From Malurus cyaneus samueli (Eukaryota > Chordata > Aves > Passeriformes > Maluridae): a stretch of 64,000 nt of DNA. This document shows positions 51,378 to 63,292 of the stretch, piece after piece (the first letter of the stretch is position 1; each line of letters opens with the position of its first letter). Both the position numbers and the translations under genes were made by a program. The stretch spans positions 48,178,328 through 48,242,327 of the forward strand of contig CM019216.1 of the NCBI GenBank assembly GCA_009741485.1. Direction: 5' to 3'. Under the pieces are notes generated by a model. It worked only from the letters and a program-made list of their open reading frames with translations, searched no databases and had not been told where the DNA came from.

Positions 51378-51468
51378 TGAAAAATAAATGCTTCCAGTGA
51401 ACTAGAAAGGAATAGAATTTTGCTTGAAAAATAAATGCTTCCAGTGAACTAGAAAGGAATAGAATTTT
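51378..51468. repeat. tandem duplication, 44 identical bases at 47-bp period
   Basis: The 44 bases at 51378-51421 recur without any mismatch at 51425-51468, separated by three bases. The unit begins TGAAAAATAAATGCTTCCAG. The perfect identity suggests a recent duplication, or an assembly artefact. Confidence 0.95.
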
Positions 51469-52328
51469 ATTTATAAATAAAGGGATTTTTAATCGTTTCT
51501 CTACCGGTAGAGTATGAAAGTCCTCTAGGCTAGACTGTCCCTTCACTTGCACCTGTGCATTTTCAGAGTACTTTTTTTTAACGCACAGCTTCCTTGGTAA
51601 TTTACAGGGGATAATGTGGTGCCCTGGTAGAAATTAAATTTCTCTACAGAAGTGTATATTTGACATGGTCATGTTCACTTTCAGCATTTAAGAAGTAAGT
51701 GCAAATAAGCATGTGCGTCTCTGCATTAAGAGTAAAGTTTCAGCTAGAAAATGCTTGCTTATAGATGTCTGTTATAAAATACAATGGCCCCTTCTTTAAG
51801 GAATATAGCCGTAATAGTGCAGCCCAAGTACAGCCTGCAAATGCTACATTACATCCAGGTTGGGGCAGGCCAAATGCCAGATACAAATCAGTGCTTCCCT
51901 GGTCTGGTTTGAACTTTGCTTTCTATGTAGTTAAAAAATATTTCCTTTAGAAGAGGGCTCATGGTGTGGAAATAATTTTCTGACTTAAAGTATTGTGCCA
52001 TCTGTTTCTCTTTTCTGTTGGTAGTATCACTGCTTTCTTGGGCAGTGAGTAAATCACTGTAGAGTCTGTGTGTGTGTCCTGTCTCTGTTCCCTCCTGTCC
52101 TTTCTCTCCTCTACCCCCAACCAAAAAAAAAAGACTTTGAAAATAAAATGTCAGGAATTGGCAGGGGGAGGTACACGCTACTGTCCCGATACTTTAAATG
52201 TTACCTTTCTGTCGGATGAATCGAGCTAGAGCCTGCTTTCTCGTCAGGAATGGTAAGCAGAGTGGTACCTCCTGAGATGCTTTACAGAAGTGAACACAGC
52301 TGAGCTGGACACTGCCTGACATTTAACA

Positions 52329-52353
52329 CTAAGAGCAGCTCAGCTGCTCTTAG
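52329..52353. repeat. perfect 25-bp palindrome with one-base centre
   Basis: CTAAGAGCAGCT, a single C, then AGCTGCTCTTAG. The two 12-base arms are exact reverse complements and the symmetry ends outside them. It lies in intron 1. Confidence 0.95.
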
Positions 52354-53470
52354 ACATGAGTCCTTCCTCATGCTGTGAAAATACACCCTACTGTTGTGTA
52401 TACTGAGGGTTCTGAAGTTCTTAATACGCAGTGGTATTCTTAAAACTTGGGGGTTTGATACTGTGAGAAGCTGATATTGAAGGGATAATACTCTTGCAAG
52501 CAAAAAGAAAATCAAGGAAAATAATAAAACTAGTTATTTGTACCAATGGCATAAGAGATTGTTTTATTTTGTTTTTCCTTTCTCATTCTGTAGCACATTC
52601 TGGGTCTCTGGCAGCAGGTAGCCTGAGAGGTTACCTCTAAAACTATACTTCCATCAATTGCTGATGCTACTGCACAAAGATGGACTGTTTAGGTAGGACA
52701 AGGCTCCGTTGAAGTGACTGCTAGTAAGCAAGCCATCTCTGTTCATTTCAGTCCCATTCAAAACCCAGGAAAAGGCTCAGTCTTTGCTAAACTTGAAAAG
52801 CTGAAACTTCTACAGAGGTTAAAAATTATTTATTTCAAGTGGGTGTAAAACATATTTTCAAAATAAACACTGAAACCACACCTGGCTCTTACCACATATA
52901 TTAAGCATATTCTGTGTGGCCTGATGTACAAAAAATGTTGAGCTTTGAACTCTTTGATTTTATAAATGCAGGTTTGTTCCAACTAGCATTTAATATAAGC
53001 AGTGCTTAAGTAGTGTCAGATACAATGCACCTTCTCATTATGTAGTTCTACTCCATTGTAGCTTGGTTAACTTCTGGCAAAAAGATATGCCTGTTTTCAT
53101 ACCTCCCTAATGCTTAAAAAACTTTTTTCCATAATGAAGTAGTCATAGGTGGGATTAATTCAACTATTTGGTTTTAAAGTGTACCTATACTTCTCTAAAC
53201 AAAAGCTGATGGTAATCCTAGTGCAATAGCTTTTAGTGTTTCTGTAGCAAATTGTTCTCTTAGTTCAGTGTGCTTATGTTCTGTAGTTTGTATTGATTGT
53301 CATCTGCTTTTCAAGTACATCTCCTTGATGTACTTGGTGTTTCTTCTGAGAGAACAGTGTCATGGTCCATGTGCTTGTTTTCAATTCTACATGCTGCTAC
53401 AGGTGAATCAGTGTCCTACAGGTATAAAATGCTGGCATTCCCCAGCATGTAGTATGTGGGGTTTTGGGGA

Positions 53471-53506
53471 TTTTTTTGTTCTGTTTTTTTTTTATTTTTT
53501 TTTTTA
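53471..53506. repeat. T-rich simple tract
   Basis: Several T runs of 6 to 11 bases with single interruptions. Low-complexity sequence within intron 1. Confidence 0.8.
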
Positions 53507-55402
53507 ATGCCTTTGTGTTCATACTTCTCCTGTACTTAACACTTGTCCTTGTAAAAGCCAAACTAAGCCTAGTGTTTGCATGTGGCACATCTCTGCTCAC
53601 CTTTTAGAGGTCGAAATGGAATGTGGGGAATTTTCCTCCTCAGAGTGGGTGTATTGCTGGGGAGCTGCCTTTGCTCCATACTGCAAAAAGATCTGCCTGC
53701 ATGCTGACCTGCCTGTACCTTGGGCTGGGGCTGCTCAGGGCACCATGGCAGTGATGGTTTGCTGCAGTGTTTTCTGCCATGCTCTGGTCTGAGACTGACT
53801 GCCACCATCCCCAGACTGCATTTCTGTCTCTATCATATACCTGATCTCTTTGCTCTCTTTGCTCTCCTGGGTTTTAGCTACATTGCTGTGAGAACATAGG
53901 CAATTCGGTAGGGATTTTTTAAAAATCAATATAAGCCTTGGGTTTGATACCGTGTTATGACTCTTCTAATCTTCTGGCTCCTGACTGAATTGTCATTCCA
54001 TTAGAGTCCATATGGCTCTATTGCTGAAGCATCAATGGCAGGGTTGTGTTGTGTTGCTTTTTAGGGTTTGGCCCTTCTGTTTTAGCTTAAATACTGCATT
54101 AATGGAGTCATAGTGTTTTGTGGTACCACTGTGCAGCAATAAGATCTCTGGCCAAATCTGTGTTTCTGTCTTTGGTTTATTGTTTAGCAGGTTTCTCTAA
54201 TTGAGCATGTTAAAGAATAAGCAGTCTAGGGAAATCAAACTTGCCAACCTCCAAACAGTAATTCCTGGAAAGAGACGGTGGTTGCACCCCTTTTTCTCTT
54301 CATGGAGTTAATAAGGAAGGAGTTGAACTGGTGGTCAGCTCCAGCTGTGCAGTCAAAATTTACTTGTTCAAGATTACTTGGGGCAGACACAAACATGCTC
54401 TAGCTGGGTCCTTGCAGGCTCTCAAGATCCAGCAGGGTTCATTAACGTGGGCTCACTGCCAAGAAAATGCAACTCTGGTGCTCCCAGACCAAGTAGGATC
54501 TGCTGTTTTGGCATGGAGTCCGAGCAGTTAAAACCTGCCAAGCGTGAAGGGTGCAGATCTGGGTCCAGCAGAGTTCTTGTATGCAGGAGCTCTGGAAACA
54601 CGTTGCGGATATCTGACCATATGGATCAGCTTGGGACCATCAGGACTCATTGGATCAACAACAATTTCTGCCCTGTTAACCTCAAGCTTGTTTGTGTGTT
54701 TGGATTTAGTTTGGTTTCTATTAAGGTTTTTTAATGTTTTGTTATTATTGTTGTTGTTGGGGTGTGTGTATTTTTAAAACTTTTGACTCTTGAGTTCTAG
54801 GGAAATTGTTTATCTTGATCAACCCCAAGCTCTAAAACTTTCTGCATGTGCAGTATGGCATGTAAGGAGATTCTTGGAATCAGACTGCAGAGGCATTGAG
54901 TGTTCTGCACAGTAACCAGCTCCGGGTTCCTTAGTCAGAGCTGCTGATCCTAAATTGTCTTTTAATTTCTCTGTGCTGTGATTCCCAGATCATTTTGCAG
55001 TGAAACAGTATGCATTGTCTGCTTTCTCACAGCCTTTATGAGCCATGCTAGTGGAGAAACTGACCATTACACCCCGAAGTGTGGAGTGCTGGGTGGACTT
55101 TGTTAGTTAGGACTTGTATTTTGGTTTTGTGGTGGTGCATGTAGCCGTGGTACATACACTGAGACAATATGTTTAATAACTGCAGGTGTCTGGGTAATTA
55201 GCTTTTCTGTTCGGATTTGAAAATGCTCTCTGGAAAAATTGCAGTGTGCGTGGTGTAACTCAAATAATTTAAAGACGATATGTTGGATAGTCCCTGGATT
55301 ATTACAGTATTTGAAATTAATTTTTTCCCAAAATCCACTAATGCTTGCTTAACTTTTCCAAGCAAAAGGTCATACAGCTCTTACTTTCTTCTTCATATGC
55401 AG

Positions 55403-55636
55403 GTGCAGCTGGGACAAGCGGATATAAAATGCCCCATCACAGAGTGCAACGAACACCTGGATGAAACAACTGTCCTATATAACCTCCCCCATGATGACAT
55501 CATCAAGTACAAATACTTCCTGGAACTCAGCCGCATTGACTCCAGCACCAAGCCATGCCCTCAGTGCAAGCACTTTACAACCTTCCGGAGGAGAGGCCAC
55601 ATTCCTACCCCTGCCAAATTGGAGAACAAATACAAA
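55403..55636 (+). CDS. RNF217: RNF217 coding exon 2 (end of RING1, start of IBR)
   Basis: The exon is 234 bases, 78 codons, phase 0 at both ends, with acceptor CTTCATATGCAG and donor AAA/GTGAGC. It opens VQLGQADIKCPITEC, supplying the last two RING1 cysteines (about exon residues 10 and 15), so RING1 is completed only after intron 1 is removed. A helical linker follows (LYNLPHDDIIKYKYFLEL), then SSTKPCPQCKHFTTF, whose CPQC pair is the first zinc-ligand pair of the IBR (in-between-RING) domain. The exon ends in a basic, less conserved stretch (RRRGHIPTP, KLENKYK). It aligns without gaps to human RNF217 as I remember it, with differences scattered through the linker. No stop or frameshift is present, so this part of the gene looks functional. 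In the RBR mechanism RING1 binds the E2-ubiquitin conjugate. Confidence 0.97.
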
Positions 55637-58600
55637 GTGAGCATGCTTGCCGGGGCTGTGGGTTAGATGGCACTGCAAAAGTAGGACGGCATTTGGTGAG
55701 CATTAAATGAACTTTTTTGCTTCACTGGAGCTGTGTGCAAGCTGTGATTAGGAATATGAACCTCTAGTACATCATTGATTAACTGCTTAATTGACTTCTA
55801 ACAAGTCAAGCAGTTAAACTTTTTAGCCTGGGTGTTTTTTTTTGCAGGTGGCATAATTTTGTCCTGACATACATTTTAATTTAAAGAGTGTTTTTCCTTC
55901 TGACATGCAAACAATATTATCACAGTCAGAAGAGAGTGGGGAAGGGAAGTTACCACTATAACCAAAAATTTTAGACACACAGCTTTTCAGTTTTCCCTGA
56001 AACTCTGGATAAGTGAATTCTGGGCATTTATGATGTTAGGCTGCTGGGTTTGCTCCTTTGTTAGTAATAGAGCTGTTGTCTGTCCAGCTTGTTGGTTCTG
56101 ATTTCTTCACTCCCTTCCCAGAGGTTATACACTACGGTTGTCTCATCATTCACAGTGCAAAAATTTGAGAAATAGAGGGGAAAAAAAACTTCTACAGCAT
56201 TTCTTTTCATAGGTTTGCTTATGGAGTGATTTTAATTAAAGATAAAAAGCAAGAGTTTAGAAGAAACTTTGAGCTGCTGAAAGTCTAGGTTCCAGAAGCA
56301 GTTGTCTGCAGCATCTGTGTTAGTTTTCCATCCGGTTATTAGAATTGTTGTGGTTAATTTCATGATTGAGCTGGCCTTTCCTGGACAAACCAGTTCTCCT
56401 CAGCAGGAGTTTAGATGACTGTTTAGATAGCTGTAATTACATAGCATAATATTCAGCCCAGTATGAAGATTAAAAGGTGGAAGGTTGTGTATTCATTGGA
56501 GTTGAAAAGTTGGTAAAGCTAATTCTGAGTTAGGAGTTATTTATGCATATCTGTGTCGGGCATGAATTACATGCCACACTGTCTGTTGGACTCAGTGTTT
56601 TCAAATTTTTGTCATCTTATGTTGAGGTGGAAAAAAATTTAAACTGCAGGTAAAATTCCTTCTGCCCACAGCTATTCTTCTTCACCCATCTGCTTCATCA
56701 TCACCACTCATCAAATGTAGTTGAGGGTAGATCAGAACTTGTAATACTTTAGCAGCTGCCTCTCTTAAGGTGTCAAAGGCTGTTAGTGTCTCACAAGTGC
56801 ACGCCATAGGTGGTGCAGCGGTTGCATCATGGGCCTGCCAGATCTGAGAACATTCCTTAAGGCATAGCCAGTGCTCTTTTATGAGTTAAAATGCTACAGT
56901 TAAAATGTTCCCACAACTTCCCTGCAAACCACAGTCAGAAGGAATGGGAGACTGTGATACATAGTGCAAGCCAGAAGCAGTTCACTGCAGTGTGGTGGTG
57001 ACCAGTGGACCAGTTCACTGGTCATGTGGTGATTCATTATGTGTAGCTGTGATCTGCAGAGCTTGAATCTCCTAGGAACAGACTCTGGCAAAATGTAACC
57101 TTTGAGCTGAGCCCAGGTGTTGCATGCAAGAATGTCTAGTTGATGCTGGTCAGAAATATAACTGGGAAAATGCCAGCAAGCAGTATGGATGATCATGATC
57201 AACAGGGCTTCAGCATACACCCTGAACCTCTGCTGTTTCCTTGTGTAGGTACAGTTTTAGTGATTTCTTTTAATCTTAGCATAAGGAGAAGCTTTGTTGC
57301 AGGGGGAAGGTTTAAAAAGAAGACTATATATGACATGGAGTATATGTGAGTAATTTTACATACACTCGTCGCTGTGCACCAGTATTACCTGTTTTCTTAG
57401 ATTCTCATTTGATTACATGTACACACTGTGTCTTGGATTACAGGCTCTTGGATAACCTTTGCTCTTTTGAGGCAAAGGTTTGTTTTCTTTTGTGTATAGC
57501 ATAGGATACATCTGCCTGGAGGCTTTTGAGGCTGCCCTATTCACATGCAAGCAATATAAAGAGCAATTGCACCAGATGAAATTTGCACCAGCACTGCAAG
57601 TGTTGGCTTCAAATGAACTGAGTCATGTGTGGGGAACACACGTGCACAGGCCTGCTGGTGGGATCACAGCCCATGAGGGCTCAGTGCCAGTATTCTCTCT
57701 CTTCCACACATTGCAACAGGAAAGTACTCTAAAATCCAAGATGCATTTCAACAGATACTTTAAAAATGTTATTAGTGCCATTTCTGAAATTTGATGCAGT
57801 ATTTAAAATTATAAATAACGTGGAAAATTAAAGAGGTGGAAGTTATAAATTAATTTTTCTTACTATGGCTGGTTTATATGAGCTCAGCTGAGCTAGATCT
57901 AGCAGTTCAGTTGAAATTCAAGTCTTAGTGTACTAAGCCTAGCAAGTTAGCATGTGTGTTGAGGAAGAAGGAGGGGAAGAAAAGGAGAACTAGCTATCCA
58001 AACCTTTATTCTAACATTAGTGCCACTTATGGCCACAAAATACAGCAAGAGGACTATTTAATTTTCTATGTAAGATACTTCTATCAGAAATGGATCCAGC
58101 ATTGTATAATTTCCTTGCCCTTCTCATATGTCCTGAATTGAGAGTGCAAGATGTAGTGACAGACAAGACCTTAACATAGCTTTGGTCAGAGCTGTTATGC
58201 AAAAGTGTAATGGAAATGGGCAAAAATTGAAAAATTGCTAGTTGAGTTCCTGTGCATGGAACAAGTAAAGATTTCCCAAAAGAAGAGTTGTTCTGTGAGG
58301 AAGGTCTGGCTTTTGCCTCTTACAGTTTTTCGACCTTACACTTGCCATGGAGAAATACTCTGCTCTCTGAGGTTCATAATGAAGTTTCTTGTTCCCTTCT
58401 GTCAAGAGATGCACATCACATAAAAGAAAGACTTGAGTGCTTGGCTTTGCAAATGTAAATGTTTTTTTCAATGCAGTTGTTACACAAACTGTCTTTAGAG
58501 TTTCTGAAAGTTGTTCTAGAACTAGCAGGAATTCATAGCAGCAGAGATGCTGTGATAGAGCTGATCTGTGCAGCTCGTATCAGTAAGTTCCCTACTCCTG

Positions 58601-61600
58601 GATCAGGTTTTAACCTTAAGTGGCAGATACCTTCATGGCTATACATCGCTTCAGTTTACCTTGAGCTTCAGCTGCTGTGGATATGGTGGTTTTGCCATGC
58701 TCTCCCTCGTTGCTGTCAGCTATTCATTCCTGCCTGCCTGCTTTTGCTTATGTTGATGTTTTGGTGTCACGCCGGGAGCTGGATCAAAGACCAGCCCTAA
58801 TGGGATACAAAATTTGTTTTATGGTTGCATGTTTTCAGCTGGTACAAGAGATGATATGGATTGGTGATGAGGAGAAGGAAGCTGTTTTGGCTGGAGCCCA
58901 TATTTATTTTTAAATAAAGTGGTAGTAGCTGCAGCTAGAGACTGTGATTCATGTAATCAATTGCATAATTAATTTGGCCATCCTGTTATATAGCTACTGT
59001 TACTCCAAGCAGCAGAAAATCCCATTAAACTTTTTATACCTTCAGATTGTCAGAATATTTTTCATGTGCAGTCAGTTTTGCTATCTTCAGGTCACATTGA
59101 GTGTTGTTTTGTGTTGAGATTATCTATCAGTCTTTTCCTGTGAGGTAAGGAAACTGATAGATAAAGTACCTTGCAGTAAAGAGGCTTGCTAAGAAAATGG
59201 AAAATGTTAGCCTCAAAGGTCAGTGTTTCAGAAAGATGAGAGCCAGGAGAGTTAGAACACTGAGTTGTGTAATCTTTTCTATTTCAAGGGAGACTGATCT
59301 CTAGATGCCATAGGAGTTTGTATATATATCCATCCTCTCAATTCTAATCAACAAAAATAGAAATTGTAAAATAAGTGGAAAAATGTTTGTGTGAGGAAAA
59401 ACATATTGGAAAAAACCACATGATTTATGTTTTGGGGGGTTAAAGATATAGAGTGTCTGCTTTGCTAGACTATAATATATTTTACTGCATTAAATCATAT
59501 GTAGATAGCATTTCTGTCCTTGCTCTGGTGATTTCATACCTAACTACTAAGCATGAATCAAATCATATTTGACTTGTCTTTTAGAAAAGCAGAGAAAGAG
59601 TGAAATAATAATGTGAAAGACTGCTGTAATTGCCCTGTTCTGTTTCTGTTTCTTAAGCATGGGAGCATCACACTCCATTCAATTTTGAATGGTTTTAGGA
59701 GTTTATTTTGCGGTCGCTAGTTCCAAGAAAAATAAGGTTCATGACTACCTAAAGGACAGAGTTTTCTTTGCTTGCTTAAGTTATGCTCAGACAGCATTGA
59801 ACCACAGAGAAATGAAGTGGCCCATTCAAAATGTAAAAACTATGTACTAGTTCAGTTTTGAGGAAGGTTCTGTCAGCCTGACAGGTGGATGAGGAAACTG
59901 GTAATGAAACATAGAGTTCTCACTAGTTCAGTTTGGGCCATTTGTGGTAAGAAATGTTATTTTGAGTTTGTGCGGTTATAACCTCATCCTGTATTTCAGT
60001 ACTTTCTGATTAATATATTTGGAAACATCTGATGTCAGTGTGCATGTGTAAGTTTAAATATATATCCTGGTGGCTGCTGTATTGCTTTCATTTATGTACA
60101 TGCTGCAATAGAAGTTTTCAGGTTGTAGAACAATTACTTGTGGCTACAAGCTTCATCTTTGGCTGAAGCATAATAACTGCTGAGCATGACAAGCACTGAG
60201 CTTGCTAGAATCTGACTTCCCAGCAGTAGGACACTGTGACATGCGTTGTTAGAAAACACAAATTCAAAACTGGGGAGGGAGGGGTGGGAGGAGAAAAAGG
60301 AAAAAAGGAAGATATGGCGATATGGGTTAGAATAGGTTAGATGACTCTCTTGTGCATATTGGTTTTTAACGTATTGTGGAAACATTGATCAGTGCTCTGT
60401 GTTAGTTGGGTTAGCAGCAATATATATATCATTCTTTAGTTTCCTCAGAGCAGGAAATTTCCTTTCTGTTAAACTGGTTTTATTAGTATAATTCATCTGG
60501 GAAACAGAGATGCAAGGTAGTATATTTCCACTGATTCAGCATCTTGACCACTGGCTCAACAAATTTGAGAAGACACAAGTTATATTTTATATGGTTTTTG
60601 TTATACTTTATCACAGCCTTGGACAAGTTTTCAGGTAAAAAATAATTATGTTTGTAATCATAATATTTTCAGTCCAAATGTGTTGTTTCCCTTTAAACAA
60701 GATGTAGTGATTATATGTAAATATATAAATGTATATGGGAGATCAGAGCACCTACTTTGGATTCTTTATTGTAGTCAAGGAAGCATACCACTCCTACCAC
60801 CAGGTGTCATGACTCAGCAAGAGGGCACAGCATCTGGTGGGAGCAAGAACTTCAGAAATATGTTTTGGGGACTTCACATGTGACTACCTTCTAGGTTGTA
60901 GTTTCCTGAGCAGCACCCCCACACCAGGTCTGACCAGCAGAGATGTGCCCACTGTTCAGTGGTGAACCAAGTCTGGACTCAGATATAACCAAAACCTCTT
61001 GGTTTGAATGGTTGAATTCCTCACTCCCAGGCATCAGCTGGGTACAAAGCCACGGCAGTGCCAGACATGGACTGCAAATGGAGATGGTGGACAGGGCTCA
61101 GCAATTGCTTGAGAGGGTGAGATGTTCCAGTCTTTCAGGCTGAGATGTTTTTCTACCAAACAGAGCAAAAGTGAACATGTTGGAAAAGCCTGGATGTTTA
61201 ATGTGACTTCTAGTTCTTGCTTTCCTTCGTCCTGATCCAGGTTAGAGGCCTATCTTTCATCAGATAAGCAGCTGCAATGTGCCTCTGTTACTCCTGCAAA
61301 CACAGCAGCAGTAATAGCTGCTTAGCATTCAATGAAAAAATAAGCAGCATATGGAGGACATGATGACGATGGTACCTGTTTGACACAATGATTTAAAACC
61401 GAGGGAGTGGAAAGAATAGATCCTTTCTCAATTTGAGTATGGCTTGTGGGTTTTGCCATTAGGTGTGGTCTGTAGCAAGTGGGCTGTTTGGCACAGCCTC
61501 AGCTTGCCTTGACGCAATCTAGAGCAAGAGGAGGTGCCTGACTTCCCGTTGGTAGTTGTGGCTCTTGGATGAGAGCCCTGCTCATGGCCCCTTTTCCCAG

Positions 61601-62099
61601 GATCATTTCTAACATAAGCTTCATAACCCATGCTGAGTCCTCTGGAGTCCCTTCAGAAGACCAAGTACTTTCGTCTTACCTTGGCAATGAGGTTTATTCC
61701 TAGAAAAAGATCCACTGCACTGAAACCTGTCAGCTGATTTTTACGCGTTCTCACAAATGTATTGGAGGCAACTGAATGAGCTTTCTGGATTCTGCCTTTT
61801 GTCAGTTGAGCCACACAATCAATTTGGGAAGCGGTGCCTATGATTAAACCAAGCTACTTGTGCCTTATTTGATAGAGGCCTTTCCCAACTTTAGCAATTC
61901 TGTATTTTCTGTCATTTAAAAAGGAAAACAACATGCTAGCTTCCACAACTTCTTGTGTTTTAAAAGCAGATCCTTCAAAATATGTTAGACCTTTGCTGGG
62001 CAGCTGCTCTCTTAATGGAAGAGCAGTGGTTTTAAAACAGGTTTTCTAGCTGGACCAGCACCCAGCTTGCAAATGTGTGGTGTTTTCTCATTTGTACAG
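55637..62099 (+). other. RNF217: RNF217 intron 2 (6.5 kb)
   Basis: It starts GTGAGC and ends TTTTCTCATTTGTACAG, phase 0. Retained intron would add about ten residues and stop at 55664-55666. The body is AT-rich, single-copy-looking sequence with short TA runs near 59323 and 60420. Open frames, the longest about 113 codons at 58459-58800, have no recognisable domain. I recognise no CR1 copy here. Confidence 0.95.
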
Positions 62100-62264
62100 A
62101 TCCAGTGTCCATCTTGCCAATTTGTCTGGTGTTTCAAGTGCCACTCTCCCTGGCATGAAGGCGTTAACTGCAAAGAATACAAGAAGGGAGACAAGCTGTT
62201 ACGTCACTGGGCCAACGAAATCGAACACGGGCAGAGGAATGCCCAGAAGTGTCCAAAATGCAAG
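62100..62264 (+). CDS. RNF217: RNF217 coding exon 3 (rest of IBR, first cysteine pair of RING2)
   Basis: The exon is 165 bases, 55 codons, phase 0 at both ends, with acceptor TTTGTACAG and donor AAG/GTGAGC. It reads QCPSCQFVWCFKC and then WHEGVNC, which with the CPQC of exon 2 gives the complete seven-cysteine, one-histidine IBR zinc set. A charged linker follows (KKGDKLLRHWANEIEHGQRN), and the exon ends KCPKCK, the first zinc-ligand pair of RING2. By memory this exon differs from human RNF217 at only about two residues, so it is very strongly conserved. The RING2 catalytic cysteine, expected in a GCDHMTC-type motif, and the C-terminal membrane segments must lie beyond the window. Confidence 0.97.
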
Positions 62265-62508
62265 GTGAGCTGCTCTCCCTTGGCTTGCAGGTAGTGGCTT
62301 CAAAATGTTCTAATATACATTTAAATATTTGTAGCTTCTGCTCAGCATTGGAAATGAAATTCACTCTTGCTGTGCAGTTTCTTTTCAGTGACCCATTGAG
62401 CAAAACAGGTCAGATGTGTTTCTTCCTGGTTCCTGCACTGATTCTGCACAATGTCTGCATGTAAAAGAAATATTATGGAAATTATAAAATAAGGGGGGCT
62501 TTGATGTA

Positions 62509-62525
62509 TGCATAGAATCATAGAA
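62509..62525 (-). mobile_element. possible scrap of CR1 3' terminus
   Basis: CATAGAATCATAGAAC resembles the inverted terminal octamer repeats of CR1, but no CR1 body follows on its right. It may be an isolated remnant or chance. Confidence 0.3.
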
Positions 62526-62756
62526 CTTTTGGGTTAATTAATTACAGAATTAATTAATCCTAAAATAAAGCTTTAAGGAAATGGAAAGCTTTAGGGAAAT
62601 TCAGTGCCCTTTGTCGGGTTTTCCAGAGAGTTTGAGTGTACTCAGTTTCTGAGTAATGCTGGAAATATTCTGTCAACAAGTTAACTGAGGGAGACTAAGA
62701 CTTGGCAAAACTTTAAGTTTCTTAGGATTGAATTCTTGCTCTTCACAAGCTGTACC

Positions 62757-63292
62757 TCAAGGTGGGACTTCACAGGCCACACCTCAAGTGCTATGTCCAC
62801 TTCTGGGCTCTTCACTTCAAGAAGGACATTGAGATGCTGGAGGAAGTCCCGAGAAGGGCAACAAAGCTAGTGAAGGGTTTGGAGCACGAGTCCTGTGAGG
62901 AGTGGATAAGGGAGCTGGGAGTGTTGAGCCTGCAGAAAAGGAAACTTGGGGGAGACCTTTTCCACACTGCACATTCCCTCCAACTCCCTGAAGGGAGGGT
63001 GTAGCCAGGTGGGGTTGGTGTCTTCTCCCAGACAACCAGCAGCAGGACAAGAGGGCATAGCCTTAAACTGCACGAGGGGAGGTTCAGGTTGGACATCAAG
63101 AGGAATTTCTTTGCAGAGTGGGTTGTTAAACACTAGAATGGACTTGCCAGGGAGGTGATGGAGTCACCCGCCCTGTAGGTGTTCAAGAAATGACTGAATG
63201 TGGTGGTGCCAGGGTTATGTGGCAAGGTAGTGATCAGTGAGAGGTTGGAGTTGATGATCTCAGAGGTCTTTCCCAACCCAGATGATTCTCTG
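62757..63292 (+). mobile_element. CR1 LINE 3'-end fragment, sense orientation
   Basis: In the + direction it shows the CR1 order: CTTCAAGAAGGACATTGAGA, GAGAAGGGCAACAAAGCTAG, GTGAGGAGTGGATAAGGGAG, GAGCCTGCAGAAAAGGAAAC, ACCAGCAGCAGGACAAGAGG, GGGGAGGTTCAGGTTGGACA and GTTGGAGTTGATGATCTCAG, then TTCCCAACCCAGATGATTCT near the 3' end. The canonical terminal repeat is decayed. The 80-codon open frame at 62762-63004 lies wholly inside the element and is not a gene. It is in intron 3, about 500 bases after exon 3, on the same strand as RNF217. Confidence 0.95.

Larger units (their letters stand above)
23759..55402 (+). other. RNF217: RNF217 intron 1 (31.6 kb)
   Basis: It begins GTACGG after CAG and ends in TTACTTTCTTCTTCATATGCAG, both good splice sites. 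It interrupts RING1 between codons (phase 0). Retained intron would add a short basic tail and stop at 23804-23806. Contents: the tail of the CpG island to about 24250, two antisense CR1 fragments, a 47-bp-period tandem duplication near 51400, two strong inverted repeats (25560-25588 and 52329-52353), and several homopolymer tracts. No nested gene was recognised; open frames here, such as the 151-codon one at 41744-42199, carry no domain I know. Confidence 0.93.

Noticed and set aside
62762..63099. Open frames of 80 and 95 codons after exon 3
   Set aside because: They lie entirely within the CR1 3' fragment, and CR1 protein-coding regions are not represented in this tail part.
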